A stretch of 45,216 nucleotides of DNA from Peribacillus sp. Bi96. Its GTDB lineage: Bacteria > Bacillota > Bacilli > Bacillales > DSM-1321. The DNA is taken from contig NZ_CAKKLV010000031.1 in NCBI RefSeq assembly GCF_918698115.1, positions 1-45,216 on the forward strand, read 5' to 3'. This document shows, one piece after another, positions 1-7,418 of the stretch. The translations under genes were made by a program, and so were the position numbers. Below the pieces are notes generated by a model. That model had not been told where the DNA came from. It did no database searches and worked only from the letters and a program-made list of their open reading frames with translations. Position 1 is the first letter of the stretch; the number at the start of each line of letters is the position of its first letter.

Positions 1-122
1 TTTGCCGCTTGCTTCCTTCAGATTCCACGTCACCATGGACACCCTTGCATTAAGCTAACCATTACTACTGCCTTCATGGTTCGGGACTCGCACCCTATAG
101 ATTGCACCCATGCCGGGCGCAC
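1..122 (-). mobile_element. Group II intron, 5' end (runs off the left edge)
   Basis: Read on the minus strand, the element begins at about 122 with the group II 5' consensus GTGCG, followed by GCCCGGCATGGGTGCAATC and a segment like the domain I 5' part of Bacillaceae introns. It continues past base 1, so no maturase is visible here. It starts directly behind the U-tract of a rho-independent terminator at 124-147, which is the insertion preference known for class C bacterial introns. The family call rests on recalled sequence character and insertion site, and the class is an inference. Confidence 0.75.
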
Positions 123-123
123 G

Positions 124-147
124 AAAAAGCTGCCTTAAAGACAGCTC
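124..147 (-). terminator. Rho-independent terminator, also intron insertion site
   Basis: On the minus strand, AGCTGTC, loop TTTAA and GGCAGCT (seven pairs including one G-U) run into TTTTT. It lies about 70 bases after the 76-codon gene at 219-449 and probably ends that transcript. The intron 5' end follows within two bases. Confidence 0.75.
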
Positions 148-218
148 CAATCTTAAGCTAACACACCTGTTAGTTTAACCAATACCACCTATTTAACATC
201 TCAATTTTGTTGAGTTTA

Positions 219-449
219 TTATTCAAACTTCTTATCAACAGTTTTTCGTTTATGTTTTTCATTAATTATTTTTTTGTTGAGTATCCTAACTTCCCCAACC
301 ATTAGCAACCTCATATCCTCTACGATATAATTCGCTAACTCTTCATCAGTAATGTCATCTCCATCAATATCAAGACGAAAATCCTGTCCCTGTAATCCAC
401 CGCCATTAGTGAACTCGATTTCAAAGTCGAATCGAACTCTTTTCTCCAT
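219..449 (-). CDS. Small acidic hypothetical protein, 76 aa
   Basis: The ATG at 449 is preceded by AAGGTGG at good spacing, and a terminator follows the stop, so this is a credible complete small gene. The N-terminal half is acidic and holds a FTNGGG..GQDFRLDIDGDD stretch followed by a predicted helix (DEELANYIVEDMRLLM). The last 20 residues are strongly basic. There is no signal peptide, membrane segment or cysteine cluster. I do not recognise the family with confidence and assign no function. Confidence 0.6.
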   Translation of the reverse strand: MEKRVRFDFEIEFTNGGGLQGQDFRLDIDGDDITDEELANYIVEDMRLLMVGEVRILNKKIINEKHKRKTVDKKFE

Positions 450-546
450 TATAAATCCACCTTATATTAGTTTTGAGTTATATATATTCTAGTTGAATGA
501 AACAATAACCTTCTCGAACAAATCCTGCCCCGTTAGTGCCATAAGA

Positions 547-575
547 AAAGCGATTCTTATAAAAGAATCGCGCCC
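547..575 (-). terminator. Hairpin with U-rich tail
   Basis: GCGATTCTT, loop TTAT and AAGAATCGC form nine perfect pairs, followed on the minus strand by TTTTCTTA. It stands just after the putative broken gene at 578-853 and would be its terminator. Confidence 0.55.
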
Positions 576-577
576 TA

Positions 578-853
578 TTACGGAAGATTAATATTGTTAC
601 CAACTTCAAGCAAGCAGTCTTGCCGGTCCTTAACCGGAGCAAAATCATTACATATTCGTCATCTTCACCTGCTACTTCAGCCCTACTAAAAATGGGTTCA
701 ACTTTTTCACCAGCTGATTTTAAAAATACACCAGATTTTTATACTCAACACTATAACCGTGTTCTTATCATGTTTCCTAGCATTAAGGAGTTTATGTTCC
801 AGTTTGCTTAATACTTTGTATTTCATCCCACTTTCATCTGTTAGAAGTTTCAT
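578..853 (-). pseudogene. Probable frameshifted small gene, unknown function
   Basis: No single frame is open, but coding-like text passes through three frames on the minus strand. The first is MKLLTDESGMKYKVLSKLEH from an ATG at 853. The second is a segment containing FLKSAGEKVEPIFSRAEVAG around 735-650. The third is a C-terminus reading DCLLEVGNNINLP with a stop at 578-580, just before the hairpin at 547-575. Two frameshifts would join them. There is no clear ribosome site. I do not recognise the protein. This explains most of the 450-926 gap but is only a reading by eye. Confidence 0.3.
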
Positions 854-926
854 GTCGCCATTGGATTAGTAAAATTTTGCAACGAGACCTCTCTTTTCAG
901 AATTGGAAAGGTACTCCTCTTTCATG

Positions 927-2297
927 TCAATTAATCTTCTTATGGTTTAAGGGGTTTAAGTTTGAATTTGAATTACTTGCTTCATTAAAAGGATTACTTG
1001 CCTCGCTTAAAGAGAGTGACTTTGTCTCCGGTGCCCAGGCAATCGAAATAATAGTACCAATTAACAGAATAGCCGTCATTCCAATCATCGAGGCATCCAA
1101 CCCTATAGTGTTCATACTAAGGGGCAAGAGGAAAGTCCCTATAGCAGATCCAATTCGGCTGAACGCTGTCACAAAACCAACCCCTGATGCGCGAATTTCG
1201 GTTGGGAAAAGTTCGGCCGGATATGTTAGCGTAAGATTTGAATTTGCTGATATTATAAAAGTAAAAGCCAGAAAAATTGGAATTACTAAAATTTTAGGTT
1301 CATGAAAAATGCTAAGCATAAGCAAGCAAACGGTCAGGATTGCAAACGTACTAATCGTGAAACCTCTACGAGAAAATTTCTCCATAAGCCAAAGACCCGC
1401 AACCGAACCCAAGATTAGGAATATGTTTAACCACAGGTCTACAGTGAAGTTTTCTGCTAAACCCATACTATTTAAGATAGACGGCAGGAATGTGTAGATG
1501 GCAAAGTACGGAATGACAATACAGACATAAAATAGACTTCCAAAAGCTGTTCGCTTCCGGAATTTTTTGTTGAAAAGAGCACGAAAGCCATTTTTATATT
1601 GAGTCTCAATAACAGTTTCGTCGATTTCCGCATTAGGCCCGATATACTTCTTTACGATATGGCGTGCTTCATCAATACGTCCCATGCTGATGAGCCATTG
1701 TGGTGATTCAGGCGTGCCGATTCGCAGTATCAGGACAATGAATGCAGGGATTGCAGCACTAGCAAGCATCCAACGCCATGATTCCGGACCAGATTGTCCT
1801 AAATAATATCCGACAATGGTTGCACAGACGTAACCTACCGTCCAGAGCACATTTAGAGAAGCCAGTAAGAACCCCCTATACTTTCTAGGCGCGAACTCGG
1901 CAAGTAAAGTCGATCCGACTGCATAATCGCCTCCGAGAGCAAAACCTATCAGTAACCGCAAAATTAACAACTCTGCGGGACTATCCACAAATAGTTGCAG
2001 CAACGAAGCTATAGTGACCAATAAGAAGTTAAGCAGGTATATTTTCTGTCTGCCTATGCGGTCAGATAACCCTCCAAGTACTAGACTACCGAAAAAGAGC
2101 CCGATCAAAGCAGAACTTCCAATTAGTCCTACCCACATCGAATTGAGTTCCATTTGTGGGCTAAGGAGAGTAAGTGCCACACCAATAATCCCAAGAGCAT
2201 ACCCATCCGAGAAATTTGAGCCAAAAGTAAGCGCTGTAATTTTCATATGGAACTTGTTAAGTGGAGCGTCATCCATCTTAAATTTTTGTTCGATCAT
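927..2297 (-). CDS. MFS transporter, metabolite:H+ symporter type
   Basis: A 456-residue major facilitator with about 12 hydrophobic segments, the usual length for the sugar/organic-acid symporter groups. The loop 2-3 signature reads GGLSDRIGRQK, and the helix 4-5 region has RLLIGFALGGDYAVGSTLLA then PRKYRG, typical of SP- or AAHS-like carriers. A conserved PESPQWL follows helix 6. The C-terminal 30 residues are Ser/Asn-rich and look cytoplasmic. The start at 2297 has GGGGAAAG about 10 bases upstream; Met8 is a weaker alternative. The substrate cannot be told. The divergent-receiver AraC regulator lies directly upstream on the same strand and may control it; a cre-like site lies in the 174-base gap between them. 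Confidence 0.85.
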   Translation of the reverse strand: MIEQKFKMDDAPLNKFHMKITALTFGSNFSDGYALGIIGVALTLLSPQMELNSMWVGLIGSSALIGLFFGSLVLGGLSDRIGRQKIYLLNFLLVTIASLLQLFVDSPAELLILRLLIGFALGGDYAVGSTLLAEFAPRKYRGFLLASLNVLWTVGYVCATIVGYYLGQSGPESWRWMLASAAIPAFIVLILRIGTPESPQWLISMGRIDEARHIVKKYIGPNAEIDETVIETQYKNGFRALFNKKFRKRTAFGSLFYVCIVIPYFAIYTFLPSILNSMGLAENFTVDLWLNIFLILGSVAGLWLMEKFSRRGFTISTFAILTVCLLMLSIFHEPKILVIPIFLAFTFIISANSNLTLTYPAELFPTEIRASGVGFVTAFSRIGSAIGTFLLPLSMNTIGLDASMIGMTAILLIGTIISIAWAPETKSLSLSEASNPFNEASNSNSNLNPLNHKKIN

Positions 2298-2430
2298 AAG
2301 CGTCTTCTTTCCCCTTTTTAATTTGATTTTTGGGACACTTCCTACTTCTCTAGTTTAGAGAAAGAAAGCGATTGAAAACAGACGTCTATTTTTTGAATTT
2401 TTCTAATTTTTTTCGAAATTAAAGTGTAAT

Positions 2431-2444
2431 ATAAAACGCTTACA
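2431..2444 (-). promoter_or_regulatory. cre-like CcpA site upstream of MFS gene
   Basis: Minus-strand TGTAAGCGTTTTAT matches the Bacillus cre consensus TGWAARCGYTWNCW except for one position. It lies about 135 bases before the transporter start, downstream of the AraC-type regulator, and overlaps a possible TTGTAA -35. It suggests catabolite control of the transporter. Confidence 0.45.
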
Positions 2445-2471
2445 ACTAATAACTATAATTATTTTATATTT

Positions 2472-3968
2472 CTATACTTTTTTACGATTTCTAAATGAAC
2501 GAGGGGTTGAACCGTTTTTTTCCTTAAAAATCTTGCTAAAGTAATTTGCATTTTTAAATCCTGTTTTATCTGCTACATGTTGAATCGAGAGTTTTGTATC
2601 TATCAATAGACGCTGCGCTTCGTTTATCCGTATCTTTGTTAATAGCTGTCGGAACGAGCTTCCTTGTTTTTTTGTTAAGAGCGAGCTAAAATATGCAGGG
2701 CTTCTGTTTACATGGGTAGCAACGTCCTCAAGCCTTAGCTCAGGGTTAGTAAAATGCTCCTCAATGTACCGGATGGCCTGCTCAATCACATTTATACGAG
2801 CGTTTTCTTGATTGTTATTTGCCCGATCAAGAACTTCATATAAGAACAGTAATAACTCCTGGACGATCCGATATAGAATCGGATTGTATAGGATGGATTC
2901 AAATACTTGATGATAACGTCTCTCAAGCATCCCTTCGTCAAGGTAAAATGACTTCATGAAGCGGCGGACTTGGGCTAATAAGCTTGTTAACCGGGTTCGC
3001 AATAAACCTGGCTCGGGATAGGGATCTTCCTTATTCAAAAATTCTTTATACATCCACTGCTTAATTTTGTCCCTGTCACCTTCGTTCAGCATGTCAATCC
3101 ATTCGCGCTGTTCAGATGGGGTTAAAAACGGATCGATCATAACCCAGTTCACCTTATCCTCAATGACCGAAAGCTGTCGATATCCTTTGAAAAAACGAAT
3201 TTCTAGCGCTTGCTTCGCATGAAGATATTTTTCATTTAACGAAAGCAACGGGTCATTAGTATCATATAAAACTAGTGACATGGGCTCCGAAAACTGCTCT
3301 TCCCATTCGGTTAGAATCCGATTGCCTATGTGCTTTAATTGTTTGAGTGGCTGTGGCTGCTGGTTATCGAATGAAAAAACAGAAACGATCATGTCGCTTA
3401 GCGGCAATACAACCGGCCGGTTCTTAAAGGGATATTCTTGTAAAAAAGATAGCAGTATAGGTTGTTTCTTCGAATTTTCCAACTGCATCAGCATTAATCG
3501 GAAATTGGCGCCCAACGTTTCTTGATGCACGAATAAAGAACTGTAAGATACGGAAGGCACCTCAATTTGAGCCGATGGCTCTTGTTTCCCCCCAGTTTGG
3601 GAAACGGCCTTGCAGCACTGGGTTAATACTCGTTTAATATGGTCAGGCGACTGAGGTTTTACCCATAGATCATAGGCATGAAGGTCGATGCCTTGAAGCG
3701 CACGTTCAAATGTGGCTTCAGCCGTCATGACGATGACTTTTTGTATGTACCGTTTTGTCAGCTCCTTAAAGCTGTCCCACGTATCCTTTGGAATCATATC
3801 GAGTTCAATGCAAACAACATCTGGTACTTCTGACTCTATTAGATGAAATACCTCAGATACTGAGCCTGCTAACAGAATGTGATCAAATGGAATCGCAAAC
3901 GAAGAAACTAGCCAGCCAATCCCTGTTCGTTCATTTTGATCGCGATCAGCAATTAACAATTTGACCAT
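2472..3968 (-). CDS. AraC-family regulator with divergent receiver domain
   Basis: A 498-residue YesN-like protein: receiver-like domain (about 1-120), a long middle region, and a C-terminal double helix-turn-helix of AraC type (about 395-495, with the second-helix text GFKNANYFSKIFKEKNGSTP). In the receiver the acidic pair Asp8/Asp10 is present, as are a Thr in VIVMTAE and the Lys in WVKPQSP. However, the phospho-acceptor position (PDVVCIELDM) carries Glu55 where Asp is expected. Ordinary Asp-phosphorylation is therefore unlikely and the protein may be constitutively active or ligand-driven. No histidine kinase gene is adjacent. It precedes the MFS gene on the same strand. ATG at 3968 has AGGGAG upstream. 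Confidence 0.85.
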   Translation of the reverse strand: MVKLLIADRDQNERTGIGWLVSSFAIPFDHILLAGSVSEVFHLIESEVPDVVCIELDMIPKDTWDSFKELTKRYIQKVIVMTAEATFERALQGIDLHAYDLWVKPQSPDHIKRVLTQCCKAVSQTGGKQEPSAQIEVPSVSYSSLFVHQETLGANFRLMLMQLENSKKQPILLSFLQEYPFKNRPVVLPLSDMIVSVFSFDNQQPQPLKQLKHIGNRILTEWEEQFSEPMSLVLYDTNDPLLSLNEKYLHAKQALEIRFFKGYRQLSVIEDKVNWVMIDPFLTPSEQREWIDMLNEGDRDKIKQWMYKEFLNKEDPYPEPGLLRTRLTSLLAQVRRFMKSFYLDEGMLERRYHQVFESILYNPILYRIVQELLLFLYEVLDRANNNQENARINVIEQAIRYIEEHFTNPELRLEDVATHVNRSPAYFSSLLTKKQGSSFRQLLTKIRINEAQRLLIDTKLSIQHVADKTGFKNANYFSKIFKEKNGSTPRSFRNRKKV

Positions 3969-4030
3969 ACAGGAACTCCCTTATGATAGATTTTTTCTTA
4001 TTAATTATCTCCAAACCAAGCTTATTTTCA

Positions 4031-4159
4031 TCACATCACTACAGTGTCTATCAGATTAAGGATTCTGGTGCAAAAACTTTTCGTTTTAAAATTCTTGTCC
4101 TTAAAACCATTAATTAAGCCTATAACCACAGACAAAATAAGTAAATCAGTGATATTCAT
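4031..4159 (-). CDS. Small hydrophobic ORF, 42 aa
   Basis: ATG at 4159 follows GAGGGTAAAGGCGT. The product starts MNITDLLILSVVIGLINGFK, one short hydrophobic segment, then a basic stretch and a hydrophobic end; the stop is at 4031-4033. It ends 62 bases before the AraC-type regulator and could be a small membrane protein or a leader ORF of it. There is no recognised family and only modest support. Confidence 0.35.
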   Translation of the reverse strand: MNITDLLILSVVIGLINGFKDKNFKTKSFCTRILNLIDTVVM

Positions 4160-4257
4160 ACGCCTTTACCCTCTTTTTTATTTTCAGCATAGACGAAAAA
4201 AAACCTATTTCATATATAAAAATATTCCCACCTATTTGAACTCCCTCAGTCTAATAT

Positions 4258-4405
4258 GCAAAGTGGGTGAGGCCTGCGGACTTTCGTATGATTTCAATAG
4301 CATTGAATATATGCCCAACACCATCCTGTCTCATCGATTAATTATACCTGCACCAGCCGAACAAAAGTCATAGATCACATCATTTATACCGTCCCTTCAG
4401 CATTT
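4258..4405 (+). pseudogene. Remnant of DsbA/FrnE-family oxidoreductase
   Basis: The plus strand reads GEACGLSYDFNSIEYMPNTI then LSHRLIIPAPAEQKS and a stop at 4371-4373. Shifted into another frame it continues as RSHHLYRPFS. This matches the helical insert and return to the thioredoxin fold in FrnE-type DsbA proteins (aa.lGl.yDF......NT..aHrL...A...gk). The CxxC N-terminal part and the true C-terminus are absent, so only a short relic remains. The family call is from recalled motif pattern. Confidence 0.55.
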
Positions 4406-4808
4406 TAATGTTTGTCGGAGGTAATAGAGAGTGACCGTTCAACTATTACTCTCCTCCAGAAAAATGCTCTCTTGCTGATAAACCAAAGGGATACAATTAA
4501 CAATAACTTTTATTACTATTTGACACTATCACATCTCAAAATCTTCATTAAACTAGCGATTAATTTCTATCAAAATATTGGTCATACTCTGGTCACACAC
4601 TATCGAAACCTATCGGAAACTACAGTTCATTTAAGTATTAATGCCCTCCTTAAAAGTGCGATATAAAGGCATTCGAGGACACCCTTGAAAACTATGGGCT
4701 ATAGGCCATTTCATGCTCCGCATAGAATAATCCTGCAATAATATACTATATGCCATTTAATTTTAAGATGTATAATTCCATGAGATTACCTTGAAAGGAG
4801 TTTTCCTC
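4406..4808. other. Gene-poor stretch before lysE-type gene
   Basis: I see no convincing gene here. An 84-codon open frame at 4412-4666 has no family character. An imperfect hairpin lies at about 4416-4456. TATAAT at 4771-4776 is a fair -10 for the downstream exporter gene. No good -35 stands 17 bases before it, as expected if the AraC protein encoded next activates this promoter. Confidence 0.35.
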
Positions 4809-5384
4809 ATGAATATTACATCTTTTTTAATATACTGTTTTATTGTTACTTTTACACCAGGACCTACTAATATCGTCATACTATCCACAGTGCATAGTTT
4901 TGGTCCAAAAAAGGCATTGGAATATACGTATGGAGCAACGATTGCTTTTGGTGTATTACTGGTTATTTCCGCTATGTTGAATACTTTGCTTGTAACGATA
5001 ATACCAAAAATCTTAATTGTAATGCAGATAGTCGGAAGCCTTTATATGTTCTATCTCGCTTATCAAATTTACAAAATGGATACATCAAAACCCAATGTAA
5101 ACAAAACTGCTACCTTTAGGTCAGGCTTTCTTATGCAGTTTTTAAATCCAAAGGTGGTATTATTTACAATGACTGTAATTCCCAGTTTTATTATGCCGCA
5201 CTATACCGCAATGTCTGCGGTCACTATAAGTGTTTTAGCTATAACTCTTATTGGACTTTTGGCATTTATTACATGGGTTCTTTTCGGTACAATTTTCAAA
5301 AAGTTTTTACAGAATCATAGTAAGATTGTTAATGTAATAATGGCATTATTTTTAGCTTATTCTGCAGTGATGATATGGATGTAG
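4809..5384 (+). CDS. LysE/RhtB-family amino-acid exporter
   Basis: A 191-residue inner-membrane exporter with about six hydrophobic segments. The N-terminus carries the family hallmark FTPGPTN in the first helix, and FLMQFLNPKVVLF lies near residues 105-117, the usual RhtB landmark. The start is ATG 4809, with AAAGGAG eight bases upstream; an in-frame TTG at 4791 overlaps the ribosome site and is unlikely. Family members export lysine, threonine, homoserine lactone, cysteine or similar small solutes, and the substrate here is unknown. The AraC regulator starts 25 bases after the stop, so the two form an operon. Confidence 0.9.
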   Translation: MNITSFLIYCFIVTFTPGPTNIVILSTVHSFGPKKALEYTYGATIAFGVLLVISAMLNTLLVTIIPKILIVMQIVGSLYMFYLAYQIYKMDTSKPNVNKTATFRSGFLMQFLNPKVVLFTMTVIPSFIMPHYTAMSAVTISVLAITLIGLLAFITWVLFGTIFKKFLQNHSKIVNVIMALFLAYSAVMIWM

Positions 5385-5409
5385 GTAAATTAATCATGAG
5401 GTGAATGTA

Positions 5410-6186
5410 ATGGACAAATTTATCTATAAAAAATCGGCAGGTATTACTGCATTGTCAGCAAATATTACTGATTTTACGTATAAAAAGCACTCTCACATGG
5501 AGTATGCCATAGGTGTAACTTTGCGTGGTATTCAACATTATAACTTGGAAGGCAGTTTACAATTATCATATCCAAAGGGTGTAATGCTTTTTAATCAAGA
5601 ACAAGCACATGACGGAATGGCACATGATAAGGCAGGGCTTGATTATGTGATGCTATATATTGAGCCACAATTGCTTTTAGAGGTTGCTGAGAAAAAGGAT
5701 ATAGTACGTTTTTCAACTCCTATTGTGTATGACTATAGACTTGAACAAAGAATATTAAGTCTTGCTAATGCAATTTTAAGCGAGAAAGATGAGGCTTTGT
5801 GCAGCGAATTACTCTTATCCCTCACAGATAGCCTTATTCAAACTAATCTTTCTCCAAACTATAAGAAAGATAACGTTCTAATTAGAAAAGCAAAGGATAT
5901 GCTTCATACCAACTTAGAAAATGTACTTAAACTTGACGAGATATGTAAAGAGCTTGATTTATCGAAATTTCAGTTTATCAGATTATTCAAAGCCCATACT
6001 GGAATTCCACCATACCAATACTTTCTTAACTGCAAGATAGAACGTGCAAAGCAGTTAATAGAAAAGGATGGAGATATTTATTCAGTAGTAGCGGAATGTG
6101 GTTTTGTTGATTTATCCCATTTAAATAAACACTTTAGAAGCGTATATGGAACAACTGCATTTGAATATATGTCACAATTAAATTGA
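5410..6186 (+). CDS. AraC-family transcriptional regulator
   Basis: A 258-residue regulator. The N-terminal half is a cupin-like sensor (HSHMEYAIGVTLRG then a FNQEQAHDG segment). The C-terminal 95 residues are the AraC DNA-binding domain, with LDEICKELDLSKFQFIRLFK as helix-turn-helix 1 and VVAECGFVDLSHLNKHFR as helix-turn-helix 2. Start ATG 5410 has GAGGTG at normal spacing; GTG 5401 overlaps that site. It lies 25 bases behind the LysE-type exporter, so the likely role is sensing the exported compound and activating the exporter promoter near 4771. Confidence 0.88.
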   Translation: MDKFIYKKSAGITALSANITDFTYKKHSHMEYAIGVTLRGIQHYNLEGSLQLSYPKGVMLFNQEQAHDGMAHDKAGLDYVMLYIEPQLLLEVAEKKDIVRFSTPIVYDYRLEQRILSLANAILSEKDEALCSELLLSLTDSLIQTNLSPNYKKDNVLIRKAKDMLHTNLENVLKLDEICKELDLSKFQFIRLFKAHTGIPPYQYFLNCKIERAKQLIEKDGDIYSVVAECGFVDLSHLNKHFRSVYGTTAFEYMSQLN

Positions 6187-6611
6187 GGAGGAGTTTGTTC
6201 GATCATATTGGTCAGTCATTGAATGTAAGAAATGATTATTGTGCCAGTTTGCTCCTCCGGAACGAATCATTTCATCGAGCAGGATTTGAATAAATTTTTC
6301 TAGATGAAGCTGGGAGTAGATCGCCGTCACCCCATACCAAGCACCACAAAAGAAATGGATGAATAAGAACATAAAGCCGAAAGTTTGGAAACCTCATTAT
6401 TTTCTCACATAGCTTAAAACGAACGTTTTTGGTCATTCTAAACAGCGTTTTTATCTTCCGTACCTCAGATGGATATCTTATATCCAAAAGCTTAATTGAA
6501 AACAAATTACCAAAACAATACTTCAACGACATTGTTAGTTATTAGGATATTAAATTCGCGTTTTGTCCGGGTATTAACCATACAGGATATAACCTTCAGG
6601 GGGAGATTTAT
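6187..6611. other. Degenerate intergenic stretch
   Basis: No supported gene. On the minus strand two overlapping frames hold coding-like text (TKNVRFKLCEKIMRFPNFRL, then in the next frame WYGVTAIYSQLHLEKFIQIL), as if one short gene had been frameshifted near 6350. I do not recognise it. No terminator with a clear U-run follows the AraC gene. GGGGGAG at 6599-6605 is the ribosome site of the next gene. Confidence 0.3.
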
Positions 6612-6989
6612 ATGTCATTAAAGGTAGGGGATATCATTACGTTTGAACGGACTTTTACAGTAAGGGATGTTGAGTTATTTACAGAGATTTCAGGTGATGA
6701 AGGGATTCATCATATAACCCCGGATGAACAGGGAAAACTTGTAGTTCAAGGGTTATTAACGGCAACTCTACCAACAAAAGTAGGTGGAGATCATAACGTA
6801 CTGGCTCGTACTATGAATTTCGAGTTTTTAAGACCTGTGTTTACCGGGGATACAATCATTTGTGAAGTTAAAATTGAAAAATACGAAAGGCAAGAAAATA
6901 ATAGAACTGCTATTATTGCATCCTTTTTATGTAAAAATCAGAATGAAAAAGAAGTATTACAAGGGGATTTTTCAGGTGTAATCCTTTAA
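6612..6989 (+). CDS. MaoC-like hot-dog dehydratase
   Basis: A 125-residue single hot-dog protein of the MaoC/(R)-hydratase type. The opening MSLKVGDIITFERTFTVRDV and the SGDEGIHH segment match the hydratase signature. Asp29 and His34 keep the five-residue spacing of the catalytic Asp/His pair of PhaJ-like (R)-enoyl-CoA hydratases, although the usual Asn-Pro between them is missing, so activity is not certain. The C-terminal text FEFLRPVFTGDTI is the standard hot-dog strand. GGGGGAG precedes the ATG. No fatty-acid gene is adjacent, so the substrate is open. It looks monocistronic. Confidence 0.8.
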   Translation: MSLKVGDIITFERTFTVRDVELFTEISGDEGIHHITPDEQGKLVVQGLLTATLPTKVGGDHNVLARTMNFEFLRPVFTGDTIICEVKIEKYERQENNRTAIIASFLCKNQNEKEVLQGDFSGVIL

Positions 6990-7073
6990 ATTCTTTATAC
7001 TTTCTTTAACTAGGTGCTTTAGTAAAATAGCTGAGGTGCCTTTTTTTTACCTTTTTTACATTTTCCATATTCC

Positions 7074-7103
7074 TCAATCGGGCACAATTGCCGAACATTG
7101 AGC
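7074..7103. repeat. Imperfect inverted repeat
   Basis: CTCAAT.GGCA, a short loop, then TGCC...ATTGAG forms an interrupted stem. On the plus strand a run of seven T lies eight bases later. It may be a weak terminator for the MaoC-like gene or a fragment of a dispersed Bacillaceae repeat. Confidence 0.3.
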
Positions 7104-7166
7104 AGTCACTTTTTTTACTAAACAGATCATAACGTTCTATAAATGATTGGATGTAAATAATTTAGA

Positions 7167-7207
7167 AACCCAGCTAATCTTCTCATGTGAAGGTAGCTGG
7201 GTTTTAA
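7167..7207 (+). terminator. Rho-independent terminator
   Basis: AACCCAGCTA and TAGCTGGGTT form ten perfect pairs around a 17-base loop, followed by TTAAAG. It is about 180 bases after the MaoC-like gene and is the best terminator for it. Confidence 0.55.
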
Positions 7208-7335
7208 AGTTTGATGTGCAACATAACACTTAAAATAAGCGCAAAATATCTCCAAAAATGACAGTAGTTTTTGTTTTTATAATAAGAAGATCCATTTAAT
7301 TGTGCAATTGTAGTATTGAGTTAGAGGTGATAAAG

Positions 7336-7389
7336 ATGAACATTAGTACCGAGGTTCACTTACATACTGCCAGTAGGGATAAAAGCTAA
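7336..7389 (+). CDS. Possible 17-aa mini-ORF or gene relic
   Basis: GAGGTG stands seven bases before ATG, and the frame reads MNISTEVHLHTASRDKS then stop. The ribosome site is as good as that of real genes here, so it may be a leader peptide or the surviving N-terminus of a deleted gene. Nothing follows it on the plus strand except the convergent regulator gene. Confidence 0.25.
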   Translation: MNISTEVHLHTASRDKS

Positions 7390-7395
7390 AAGTCT

Positions 7396-7418
7396 AAAAA
7401 CACCTGAAAAATGGGTGC
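7396..7418 (-). terminator. Weak terminator after the cyclase-like regulator
   Basis: On the minus strand GCACC and GGTGT pair around an A/T-rich loop, followed by TTTTT, immediately behind the stop codon of the regulator gene at 7419. Confidence 0.45.

Noticed and set aside
877..1305. 142-codon plus-strand ORF and similar long antisense frames over the MFS, GH38, GH85 and PTS genes
   Set aside because: They mirror strongly coding minus-strand genes, lack ribosome sites and have no family character.
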